This document shows, in pieces, positions 52,301-62,900 of a DNA stretch of 64,000 bases. How positions within the stretch are numbered: the first letter of the stretch is position 1; each line of letters starts with the position of its first letter. Below the pieces are notes generated by a model. The model did not search any database. It was not told the origin of the DNA and saw nothing but the letters and a program-made list of their open reading frames with translations. The DNA is from Diprion similis (Eukaryota; Arthropoda; Insecta; Hymenoptera; Diprionidae): assembly GCF_021155765.1 (NCBI RefSeq), contig NC_060107.1, positions 10,712,501 through 10,776,500 on the forward strand, given 5' to 3'. A program made the translations under genes and the position numbers.

Positions 52301-55003
52301 TTCTTTATATAAGTAGACAATTATTTAAATATTTGGATCAGTGATTTAGAATCATGAACTCATTAAAAGGCTTTGCAAGTGTAAAGTTTCATCTTCTCAA
52401 AACTGACCATGCAGAGCTGTCAAATACGGAAATATTACATCAAACACTTCTGTTATAATTAAAAAAATCTTGAAAGGCAATTCAAAATCAGACCTTTTCT
52501 ATTACATAGGTTGGGTCGTTGGGTCCCTTGAAATCCTTGGATCGCCTGGAGGACTTGCACAGGCTTTGGGTTGTGGTCTCAGAGATTTTGTCTCATTGCC
52601 ATTTCAGGGCCTCTTACATGGACCGTGGGGTTTTGTCGTTGGTGTCACGCACGGATCTGCTAGTCTTATGAAACATGTTACTGCAGGTAAAAATTTGTAT
52701 TAGGTGCTCAATGCTAGTGGCTTTAAAATTTCCGACAATCAAACTCCCAGTGTAACGAAATCTGACAAAATGTGGATGTCTGTGTTATTACATTTCTCCT
52801 ATTCTTGTTATGTTCAGGTACAGTGAATTCTGTTACCAAATTGGCATCAAGTGTAGCCAGAAATTTGGACAGGTTGACTCTAGATGTGGAGCACCTTCAG
52901 CGTCAAGAGGAATCTCGCAGAATGCGACCACAAGGCATGGCCCAGGGTCTTTATCAAGGCCTGACAGGCTTCGGGATGAGCCTTCTCGGTGAGTAGCTGA
53001 TATGTAAAAGATGGTATTTCTATGTTTCAGCTTTTTTAAAATTCTCATTTCTCTGTGTTCAGAGAAACAAAACAGAATCAAATAAGTCATCACAATCATC
53101 TCGAAAATGAAAATTTGAGTTTTCTCAAAATTTCCACATCTTGAGGTCTAGATAAGTGAAGTAAAATGTATGTGAGATAGAACATGTCACCAAGCAGAAG
53201 GTTGACGTTATTGTTAATAAAAATGCTTCGTATCAGTTGATTCTGATAAAAAAACATTTAAATGAAGCTCGTTTCAGATACTTCTGAATGAAATTAATTT
53301 CACCTGAATTGAATAATTGATTGACGAGATATAAATTCCCAAAATTCACTAAGTTTTTCAGCCATCTACCCATATACGTATGTAAACGCCCTAAGCTTAG
53401 AACTGATCGGATATCAAGTTATTTAAATAACAAAATCAAAATATTTTGGTTGATTGTAGGTGTAGCTGCAACAAAACTGATATTTAAATATTTTTTTACA
53501 ATATTTTTCCTTTGCTGGTGATTCAACCACTTGTACAAAATTTGAACCATACTAAAGATGAATTTATGAGTTCACAGCTGCCGTCGCAGGATTAGCTCAT
53601 CATCCTCTACAGCAAGTTTGGTCAGGAGGAGCAACTACTAGAGGCCTTGTGACCGGAGTTGGTCTTGGATTAGTAGGTGTAGTGACAAAGCCATTGAGCG
53701 GAGCTGCGGAGCTTGTGGCTCTAACGGGCCAAGGATTACTGCAAGGAGCTGGATGGAACTCTCTGCCCTCTGTAAGTGAATCTGGCCACAATGTGAACTA
53801 CCATTGCAATTATTCACAGTGACTGTTGGTTCACGTTTGTAATGTTCCAGCCACGGCAGAGACCGGTTGTGCAATACTCAAGCGGCTCCAACAATGCTCC
53901 ACTAAGATACGCATGGCGTCTTATGCCGCTCCTGGTAGCAAGTCACGACAATATTTTGCACACGATAAACGCTGATCATGTCATTCATCAAGGTAGTAAT
54001 CAGGCGGTGACTTTGGTATTGACAAGGAATGCTCTGCTGGTAGTAAATGTAGCTGAAGACACGACGGAAAAAGTATTCACCCTCAACGAACTGACCAGCA
54101 TGGATCATCCTTCGGACACAACGATGCTTTGCCTGCATTGCCCTCCCGCAGTTTCACAGTCTGCAGCTCCTTCATCACCACGAGAATACCGTGAGGTATA
54201 AAAATGATTGTTTTATCGATTAAACTGGGAAACAGATGAACAATATTAAGGATAAATGGGCTACACCACCTGAATCAAAAGTTCAGGAAGAAGTAAAAAG
54301 CGTTTAAAAAATATTTGACAGCATTATTGTGCCACAGATGGTGAAGAGAAATGGGACACCATTCTTCTTGTGTGATTAGAAATGAATCCCAGCAAATTTG
54401 AAAAACACAAACTAAAATATCAACGATTTGGACAAGTTTTATAATTTGAAAAAAAAAAAAAAAAAAAAAATTCAGAATCCGATGAAAAACGACAGAGTTA
54501 AATTATTTCGAACATTACAATTATAAAACCTTTTCTCAAATTGGTAATATTTCGGTTTTTGTTGATCGAATTTGCTTAAATTTATCACTATCACATAGTA
54601 GGGATGCCGATTCATTCATATTCACCAGCATTTATGCGAATAATGCTGCTGGAAAATGTATGCAAGGTTTTTTCTTCTTAGCCTAACAATTAACTCACAA
54701 TCAGAAAGTACAGCGAAGCTATCAGTTTTGCCTCAAATTCTTGTAGAAGATTAAGTTAAAAATTTTTTTCAGATGGATCAGGAAATGAGGGCAAGAGTCG
54801 AGGAGTTTGTTCGAAGCAGCAGCACTGGTTTAGCCAGTTTGCCTACGGACAGTGACGCGCAATCGGATAGTTCCGAACCCGTAATGCCCGCTGCTGATAA
54901 CACCATTACATTCTACGTTTCACCCGAATCACGAAACTATTTTCTTTCCTTGTTGAATGTTACCAAAAGACAAAGCCAAGGAAAAGGATTTCAGGTCTTA
55001 TAG
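33674..55003 (+). CDS. VPS13B: VPS13B (COH1), bridge-like lipid-transfer protein, 5' exon missing
   Basis: VPS13B is a giant rod-like protein that moves lipids between membranes, mainly at the Golgi; loss in humans causes Cohen syndrome. I read 49 exons with GT-AG borders (one GC-AG) in continuous phase, 11,262 coding bases or about 3753 residues; human VPS13B is about 4000. Order: N-terminal chorein/VPS13 region from SLWGGDASFQNLDLRLEVL, long repeating beta-groove middle region, VPS13 adaptor-binding (VAB) beta-rich region at about 45.6-50.6 kb, then the C-terminal DH-like and PH-like part. Only the first roughly 30 codons are not located. It fills a third of the window, mostly with introns of 60-400 bases; the largest is 38881-39803. 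AATAAA at 55329-55334 may end the transcript. Exon coordinates are given in the segment entries below. Identity is very secure; single borders are less so. Confidence 0.97.
38881..39803. other. Largest VPS13B intron
   Basis: A 0.92 kb AT-rich intron. No exon is recognisable inside it, and the flanking exons join in phase 0. Poly-A and poly-T stretches are common; no repeat family was recognised. Confidence 0.5.
43787..43872 (+). other. Probable GC-AG intron in VPS13B
   Basis: The upstream frame ends INSTII and the downstream frame opens GKSTRRGA. The only GT donors near this exon end leave phase 1, which would put a TAA at the start of the next exon. The donor ATT/GCAAGT leaves phase 0 and joins cleanly to TGTAG/GGTAAA. 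GCAAGT is the consensus of rare GC donors. The intron is 86 bases. Confidence 0.7.
44540..45020. repeat. Dispersed repeat inside a VPS13B intron
   Basis: The core at 44565-44640 (GATAAACGGG ... AAAAAATCTCCAAGAATG) aligns with 17475-17545 on the minus strand and with 54251-54320 on the plus strand. It is followed by AATGAGTCTGAGCAAATTTGAG, which recurs in diverged form near 44987 and near 54383. It reads as a broken coding sequence in all copies. Family not recognised. Confidence 0.5.
45633..50936 (+). other. VPS13B: VPS13B exons 29-42 as read: VAB region
   Basis: Exons: 45633-46283, 46492-46587, 46647-47928, 48020-48102, 48171-48349, 48501-48705, 48845-49009, 49140-49301, 49390-49589, 49682-49832, 49968-50118, 50186-50359, 50435-50592, 50805-50936. 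MAWRYPQPRALTKLHVSPVPF is a strong VPS13B landmark. The 1282-base exon is the largest of the gene and starts the VPS13 adaptor-binding region, a set of beta domains that recruits organelle adaptors. VVLSRYVVANDSNISIRFGQ and VISPLYMIRSYLPVPVNVQ follow the typical SHR-BD order. Exon sizes suggest that this region lost more introns than the groove. Confidence 0.92.
53140..53400. repeat. Repeat shared with 36590-36800
   Basis: Both copies lie in VPS13B introns. TATAAATTCCCAAAATTCA near 53330 matches TATAAATTTCCAAAATTCA near 36743 in the same direction. The piece near 53200-53235 (TTGTTAATAAAAATGCTTCGTAT) matches 36589-36610 only as its reverse complement, so one copy is rearranged or the element is of foldback type. 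Confidence 0.45.
54230..54650. repeat. Dispersed repeat with A tract in last VPS13B intron
   Basis: The core at 54251-54320 (GATAAATGGGCTACACC...) belongs to the same family as those near 17.5 and 44.6 kb. It is followed by an A run of about 20 bases near 54450 and then by GTAGGGATGCCGATTCATTCATATTCACC, which recurs near 30.27 kb and, inverted, near 44.67 kb. The A tract could mark a retroposed 3' end. Confidence 0.5.
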
Positions 55004-56398
55004 GGTACATTTTGTTAGATAATTGAAGTATTTCTGGAAAACATATCCTAGGATATGGATTTAATAGTTGTTTGCAAAGCCTGCGGTAACAAGAGTTACA
55101 TTATACATATGTAATTTAAAAAACATTGTTTGGGATGTAAATTTTGTAAATTTTGGTCAGGATGTTTGACCAGAGATTGTTGTTGTAACTTATCGTACGG
55201 AAAATATGGCCGTCTGGCACAAGAATTTATCAAGCACAAATATCTGTATATTTTGCGTTTTTCATCATTCCGAAACTGAAACTACTACGGAATCGAAAAT
55301 GACTTATTGTCAACAATCCTGGTGGTTGAATAAAAGAAATAAGAAACCGTCATTTCTTCATTTTAAAAACAATTTTTTTGACTTGCGATAGTGTTTTAAA
55401 ATTAAAAAGTTATTGTAGAGAGAATCGATTACTAGTCGAATGCTTTTCTGTGATAAAGACTTCAATCATTTTATACTTATTAGTTTCTAATAACTTCAAA
55501 TAATTGTGTAGATAAATGAACAGTTCAATTCGCTTGAATTTGCCAGAAAAAAGTTGCATTTATAAAAGAAATCGCTTTTAATTTGATCGCATCAGGGCAG
55601 TTGAAACATCTAATTGATTTAGAATGTATTAGGGTTCATTTCAAATTTCTATGCTATTTCTGAATGAATGTGCAAAATTTTCATGGTGATGGTTAAAATC
55701 TATGTACATGGCTTTGGGCTTACTTTTTACGCCTGAAACAAAAGGGCCAATATTGAAGTTAGTAACGTTGAAATAATTAAACGTTGGAAAAACAAACGCT
55801 ATTTTATAAGTTTAGAATAACTTTGAAGCAGTATTGAGCACAGCTGAATTACAATTTATATTCAATTACATGTTAATTGCATTTTAATTACAAATTACGT
55901 GTGTAATTCGTAATTAGGAAAAAAAATTAATAAAAGTTATACTAAGATTTTGTAATCAGGCCGAAATAAAATACAAATTACATTAATATTGCAAATATAA
56001 TTTGTAATTTATCAACTACAGTTTACCCATCACTGCTTTTAAATAGCAGAGTTTGTAAAACAAGAATATATTTTACTGTATTATCCGGTTTACTGAATAG
56101 ACAATTCCAAAGTTGCGAAATAACTATATTTCCCAAAAAATTTCACATAAAAGTTATAAACTTTAACATCATTGAACCAAAAGTTATGTACTTCCTCAAG
56201 AAAAAGTGCCTGGACATCGCAAAACATGAAATCATCAATGAGAACAGGAATGTATTGCTTACTTTAAAGCAAACGAGTTAGATCAACTGTCAACAGAGGA
56301 AAATAAACGAATTTCAATATAAAGAAGATCATTTATTACAAACCTGAACAACAATATCGTCAAACTATTTACACTTAACAATCAATTTTAGGAAAGAG
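55004..56398. other. Convergent intergenic DNA between VPS13B and UBOX5
   Basis: Very AT-rich, with AATAAA at 55329-55334 for VPS13B and TTTATT at 56332-56337 (AATAAA on the minus strand) 62 bases past the UBOX5 stop. The segment 55840-56030 is rich in diverged ATTACAAATTACGTGTGTAATTCG-type direct and inverted words. No gene is supportable. Confidence 0.5.
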
Positions 56399-57981
56399 CT
56401 ACTCGTGTATCCTTATCGGGTCACGCGTTGCATAAGGCAAGCCGCAATGCTGGCACTGTGGCATTTTCACAGTTGTAAGAACTCTCCTACAAATAACGTG
56501 CTTGCATGGTAATTTGTACATAATACTAGTCTTGCAACACGAGCAACCTTTCGATACTCCAGATGCCTCGCTAGTTTTTGGTCCATTGAATCGTTTCAGA
56601 CCTGACAAGACAGACTTAACATTCAATTCCAAATCATCGTCCATTTCGTTGCTAATATTCCTCACACAATCACCCTCAATGTCGATATCATTGCCGATTG
56701 TACAGCATTGCGGAGTTTCATTTAATTTAGATCGTTTAGGTTCCCTCGCATCTACTTTGACGGATTGTTTGGTGCACATAACCGGAACAGGAAGTTTGTG
56801 CTGGCTATTCGTCAAGTTCAGTGGAATATTTCGCTTCAATGTGTGACTAGATTTTACTTTTAAAACACTGGACTTGCTATTTGCACAGACAATTTTTTCA
56901 ACACCTATTAACTGATTACATACTTGAGTTTGCGATCTCTTCCGACCAACCGTTCGTGGCAATTTTTTTATTTCTGCTTCGTTACTATTTTCTATTAGGA
57001 ATTTGTCAATTCTCGCTTTAAGTGCTGTTGCTATTATTGGTCTACAGGTATTTCCAAACAGAATACCAGTGAACGGATCAGACGGTGAACGGCCCCATAA
57101 GGCTTCATTTTGCTCATGCCGTTCTAGAGTCAATTGATCAATGATCTTACCACTCGGCAGCATAATTGGTTGCACCATTACTTCATATGTTATTGGATCA
57201 AGAAAATCTTCTGGTATTTCTATGGCGCAGTTACTCTTCACCCTGAAAGCAATAATAATACCATAATGAAAAAATTTCTCTACTTCATGATAAGCCATAA
57301 TTAATTAACTTAATATCAAAACCTTTTTGTGATCGACGAAGACTTCGACAATACTCACAAAGTGTCATGATCATCTTTTTCCGACGGAGCCTCTGTGATT
57401 TCATCAATAATAGGAATAGAGGGACTGTGTTCCTGTGTCCAGAGCGAATTTACTCCAGCGATGACGTCTCTTCCACAGTATCGTGCAACTCTCCCCCAGA
57501 CTTCAATTCTTCCAATGGCAGGAACAGAGTTTTCCGTCTTGACAATGCAAAGTCTAAGATTAGTAGCCTTGTTCACAGCATGGTGATCAGAGATCTTGAT
57601 ATACCGCTGTAAGAAGCCATTCGGTACAGAAGTCAGAGTCTCGTTTATGTCTCTCCTATAGAAAATGACTCCACCCTGAGCATCGCTTAAATATGCATTC
57701 GACAATGTGGAGTAAGGTGCTCCAATATCGGTGGTCGATTTAGCCATCAGCTGGAACCCGGACGATTTCTGGGAGCCGACTGAGGGCCAGACTATCACTC
57801 GGCTTATTTCAACGTTGCAAATAAAGGTTAGGTCAATGTTTATGGGCGGTTTTATACATGCGTACGCCAAAAAACCCTGCGATGATTCGCTCACGAGATT
57901 CTTCACGTCGTACCCTTCGGTGCTTATTGTACTACAGCTGATCTCTGGCCTCAGACAGGGGTGACAGAAGTTTAACAACAT
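56399..57981 (-). CDS. UBOX5: UBOX5/RNF37, U-box E3 ubiquitin ligase
   Basis: A nuclear E3 ubiquitin ligase family with an N-terminal conserved domain, a U-box and a C-terminal RING-like finger. Two exons, 57981-57359 and 57242-56399, join in phase 2 to give about 488 residues (human about 540). Exon 1 starts MLLNFCHPCLRPEI...STEGYDVKNLVSE, matching the family N-terminus, and ends after the RIEVWGR block. Exon 2 opens with the U-box: IPEDFLDPITYEVMVQPIMLPSGKIIDQLTLERH, then WGRSPSDPFTG and LKARIDKFL, all family hallmarks. A basic, poorly conserved linker follows. The C-terminus has CSCCKTS, LPCKHVIC and CQHCGLPY; the position where a second cysteine of CXXC is expected reads CRRV, so one zinc ligand seems to be lost. 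Head to head with RAD50. Confidence 0.93.
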
Positions 57982-59952
57982 TTCTCTCTCTGGTGGTTCT
58001 GGACTTGAAGTTTTGACTGTTGTGACATACTCAGAATATCAACAACTCAACCGTTTTTGCGGCTCATATTTGGCCTGCAACGAATACCTTTTATCCCTTG
58101 ACTTTGACGAGTTTTGCCAAAACCTTATCACGTTTCGCAAAATGTATTCACTTCATGTAGTTTAATGTCATCCCTATTTCACGTAGGTAGAAAAAACAAC
58201 AACTAGATACATCCTCCTCGAAAATTCATAGATCAGCTGGTTCACAAGGTTTGAAACCTCTAGGGGTGATTGTCAGATACTGTGGGTGCGTTCCAATCGG
58301 TGCTTCAACAATCTTTTATCTCTTTTGCGCTGCCGAGTCCTTGGGTGGCTCTGTCTCTGTTCTAGGGAGTTTTTACCGGTACTAGCTAATTTTGGAACAC
58401 ACTTACGGTTTTTCACTTTTCACATTTCCCGACATCCAAGCATTCTGATCGGTTTGCAAAGTTTAGTAGAATTAATGCTTGGATAGTAGGAAATGTGAAA
58501 AGTGAAAAACCGTATCAGTGCCTTGTGTAGACTGATTTCGGGTGCGTTCCGAAATTAGGTAGCAGCGCTTAAAATTCCCTAGGACAGAGACAGAGCTACC
58601 CACGAACTCGGGAGCGCAAAAGAGATAAAAGATTGTTGACAGCACCGAGAGCCAATATCGGAACGAACCCTTCTAAAAAAAAATCGAGCATTGATTCATC
58701 GATCCTGAAAAACATCGACCAAAAATCATCGATTATTCAAAAACATAATCGAGGTATTCGATTAATCGGGGAATATCGCTCATCGTGAAGTGCATATATA
58801 TTGTCGTATATTGTGCGTAATACTGTGGGATGGAAATGGAAGTCAGAATAGGGGTTTACGAGTAATTGATAAGCTGAACCGCTTTGAGCTGAACACCGTC
58901 AAAGTATAGAATTCTCTCTTACTACAAATCGTTGTTCAGTGCTTCGGAACAATTCTTGGCATTGACCAAGTGCCAACTTGCTTTCAAGCGGTTTTTTAGC
59001 CTAAAATTATCATTTAAATACAAACGCGTGATAACTCTGGAACCTGGAAGGTAACCGGCGCATAATGAAAAATATACTCGTCGTATTTTTCACTCTTTTG
59101 TTACTATACGATTGACTGCTAACTATTTTCAACCTTTTGGACAAGGATTTGGATCGATCGCGGGATACTGAAAGTTTTCTTGATTCTTTTCTAACCATGC
59201 AGATAGTAAAATTGCAATAACTGTGGATCTCCTTTTTCCCGCGTGTTTTAACAGGTTTGGAAAACCAGTCAACACACGTCTAAGTTATTAATTATTACTT
59301 ATAGTTATTTGCACATTGAATTCTTGCTCACAAGGCTCTGCGTTATTTTTCCTCAAAAATAAAATCATTATTTCTTGTATTTCGATGTTCAAAATTCGAT
59401 TCCTTAATTAAATACGATTGCCATTTCGTTTTTGCAACTTCGATTGTATCCTAAATTCACCTTTCATACCTTGTTTGACAGTTCATTTACGTTTATTTTC
59501 AGGGATAAAGTCAATCATGAAGTATGTTTCACGATCTTTTGATCACTTCCTTCATAACGTCACTGCTTTGTCTTGTTCAAATCCAGTTTGGTAGATTTTA
59601 CGTCTGATAGTGGGACACGAGCTGCAAGATGTTAGTTTTATATTATTGGTACATTATTTGAATAAATACAAAATAGAAAACTTTTTTCGATGACTCAATT
59701 ATGTGTCATTTAATATAGTTTGTGTCATTCATTGGATCCGCGCATGAAAACCATCCGGATTATGTACATGATCGCAATTTCCATTCCATGAAGTTTAAAT
59801 GTGAATTTCTTGATTTACTTTTTTGTTCAAATTTTATGCTTACTTTTAAAATCGTACATTTTATATAAAAGTCGAGTTTGTAATGTTGAAATAATCTCTT
59901 TGTGATTTGTTTATCGTTAAATTGTTATTGAAAACATTTTCAGAATTACAAA
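57982..59952. promoter_or_regulatory. Divergent 5' region of UBOX5 and RAD50
   Basis: Nearly 2 kb between the two start codons. It contains the foldback element 58284-58670. The rest is AT-rich, without a recognisable core promoter. A RAD50 5' UTR exon could lie here; the ATG at 59953 directly follows an AG-rich stretch (TTTCAG at 59938-59943), which looks like an acceptor just upstream of the start. Confidence 0.4.
58284..58670. mobile_element. Foldback element: two inverted TIR units around a palindrome
   Basis: The left unit (58284 to about 58403) and the right unit (58540-58670) are inverted copies of each other: AACAATCTTTTATCTCTTTTGCGCT on the left appears as its reverse complement on the right. 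Between them is a near-perfect palindrome at about 58404-58514 (CGGTTTTTCACTTTTCACATTTCC and its inverse). The right unit alone begins GGGTGCGTTCCGA and ends TCGGAACGAACCC, so each arm resembles the free-standing copy at 23066-23196. No coding capacity. Confidence 0.8.
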
Positions 59953-62900
59953 ATGTCGAGGGTAAGAAGATTAGGGATTTCTGGAATCCGAAACTTCGGC
60001 CCTGGTGATGATGAGAGAGGATTACAAACAATAACATTCAGTCACCCGTTGACCACGATTTTCGGACCAAATGGAACCGGGAAAACAACCATTATCGAAG
60101 CCCTGAAATATGCGAGCACAGGGGACTTTCCTCCTGGCTGTGGTGCAAAAAATCAGAATTCATTCGTACACGATGCTTTGCTGACCGACGAGTGCTCCGT
60201 AAGTATGAACAACAGAATAAGCAAATATTTGTATTATCCAATTCATCAATCTATAAAAATTTTCTTGCCTCGATAGAATTTCAATAAATAAATAATCACC
60301 AAAATGCTTGGGACAATCATAGCTGTCTTTAGAATTCTTTATTATTTCCTCACATAATTTTACACTTTCCACAATGTTAAGTATATGTTGCATCTACCTT
60401 AATATTTTTCCTGATATTCTACTCTTTGTGAATTGCGAAATTGTGAAAATTATGGAACACCTTGTATAACATTTCACACAATATTTACTCCCAGTTTGGC
60501 AGTAGTCAATCACAAATCAAATTCCACAACAAATACTTGTGGTTTAGGATAAAATTAAATAAAATTTAAAGTTCGAACTTTCAATTCTCCAAGATTTGTT
60601 GAGTTTAACATTGACTTTACGACCTGTTGATTCGTTACATATTAATAATTATAATAAGTTGAGTAATTGTTTTGTATTAGGTAAAAGGCGTGGTGAAAGC
60701 TGAGATAGTCGATACGAAAGGGAACATAGTAACGGTATCGCGAAGGCTATTATCTGTCCAAAAAAAGTTTAAGAAAGGCACTAACGTCCTGGACACTACT
60801 TTGTCTAGGAAGGACATAAAAACGGGAGAGGTGAGAAGTGCTAGTAAAAATTATGTGGCATCATTTGCCATGTTATGAATTGTGGACAAAGGAAATATAT
60901 ATACTTTAGGGATTTTTTTTTGGAACCTTCATTTTCGAATTCGGAGTTTTCCTATTTAAAGTACGCATAGAAGATGCGATTCATTTTGAAATTCTGACAA
61001 TTCTAGGGAATTACATTTCTTACAAAATTCTCATGTGGTTGTTTTTTTTTTTTTTTAAGTCAATAATACAGCTGCTAAAGATAATTACAGATGAATTTTA
61101 CGTAATATTGATTTCAAAGAATTGTAACTGGTGAACCGTTCAAGTTACAGATTTTGCACTTTTAAATGAAACATGCTAATGTGTATAAAAGTTTAGAAAG
61201 CTTGAAAACTCAGCTTCAAGGATCTATGTATGAATTTAAAGAAAAATTTAATAGTTTACAAGTATTTTAACTTTTAATAAAAAGGGAAATTTTCCAATGT
61301 TAAATAAATGGGAAACAAAAATTAAAATAGCGCTGTATTAGCTTGAGCAAGAGAGCTCATCTTTTGGGAGGATCTTTTTTTTTTTGCACACTAACATTCG
61401 AGGGAGTAAGATCGAAAACATGAAATAAATTTTTTTTGGAACACCCTGATACATGTACATACATACATGCATTTCTTATTTTTTTTCTAAATCAGAAAGT
61501 AGCAATAAGCCATCGCTGCGCCGATGTGGATCTTGAAATGGGTTTGGCTTTGGGAGTGTCGAAGCCGATTTTAAATTACGTGATTTTTTGTCATCAAGAA
61601 GATTCGACATGGCCATTAGAAGATGGGAAAAAACTGAAGGAAAGATTCGATCAGATTTTTGACTCTGACAAATACAACAAAGCAGTTGAGAGAATTAGAA
61701 AGTATAATAATAAGATGAAGAACGATCTTCGTGTCACCAAAGCTCAGAGAGAGTCGCTGGAAATTTTGCTCGAAGAATCTAACCAAAAGAAAAAGAGCTT
61801 GGAAAAGTATGAAACTCGACTAGCAAAGTCTATTGAAAAAGTTTCTGAAGTAGTTGAAAAAATGAAGCCTCTTAATGAGAAAATGGAGGAACTCTGCAAT
61901 TCTGAAACACGTTACATCAAGTTACACACGGAAAAAGGTGAGCTAAACTTATCATTGTAGAAAATGGTATTTTTGAAAAAATATCGACAGCTTCAAATCC
62001 CTGTGAAAATTGGATAATATGTAAACATTGAGACATAAATCAATCTGACGAATTATTGAATTTACAGAAACAAAAAAAACTGAATATGGCCTAATAAAAC
62101 AGCAAATATTGGAATTGAAAGATAGCATACAAGTTCTTCATGACGGGACAGTGGAAGAACTGCAAAAAGAAATTGCTGCATTTAATAATACACGTATTGA
62201 AATGGAAAGTGAGATGGAAATGGTAAGTTTGACATAGCAATGTGAATGAAACAGTGTCATGTGATTTCGCGTAATGCTCCAATTTTGTGAAAACACAAAG
62301 AATTATCTTTTCACATCACCCATCACTTTACATATTACTGAAATTTGTTTTCCCCGCTATTTCAGCTCAAGAATAAATCGAGAGATATCAACAGAGAGGA
62401 AAGCAAGTTGAAAGTCACTATCAGCGAGAAACAACTATCGATTGGAAAGCTGAAACAGCAGGCTCAAGCGCTGGAAAAAAATGTTTTGCTCCGTAACCGT
62501 AATCTTAATAAAATGCTGATGGAATGGGGTCTCAATAAAGTTGGAGAAGAAATAACTGAATCAGGTAGAGTGTGATCAAAAGTTTTCAATTTCAGAGGCT
62601 ACACAGTGGATCCCTTATCAGTATATAAAATTACTCAGATTGAATACTGTGAAGCCTAATTTCATTTTATTTACACGTTTCAACTATAATTTCGAATTTA
62701 TAACTCACGACGGACACTTTTATAAGAGTTTTTATTGCAGAATATGACATATTGTTGCTGAGATTGAATCAGATAACGTTTTTCTCTTTTGTAGAAGCTG
62801 CTGTTGGTTTGGACCAATTAAAAGATAAATTGAGTGAGATGGAACGGGATATCAAGGACACGGGGCTCAAGCATCAGGCCATTGAGAAAAAATTGCAAGA

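Larger units (their letters stand above)
51036..55003 (+). other. VPS13B: VPS13B exons 43-49 as read: C-terminal region
   Basis: Exons: 51036-51582, 51799-52206, 52510-52686, 52818-52988, 53578-53771, 53851-54195, 54773-55003. The Gly-rich segment (GSPGGLAQALGCGLRDFVSLPFQGL, then GVTHGSASLMKHVTAG, GVGLGLVGVVTKPLSGAAELV) is the VPS13 C-terminal ATG2-C-like helical part that binds membranes. PLRYAWRLMPLL...VLTRNALLVVN resembles the PH-like end. The stop is at 55001-55003. Confidence 0.93.
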
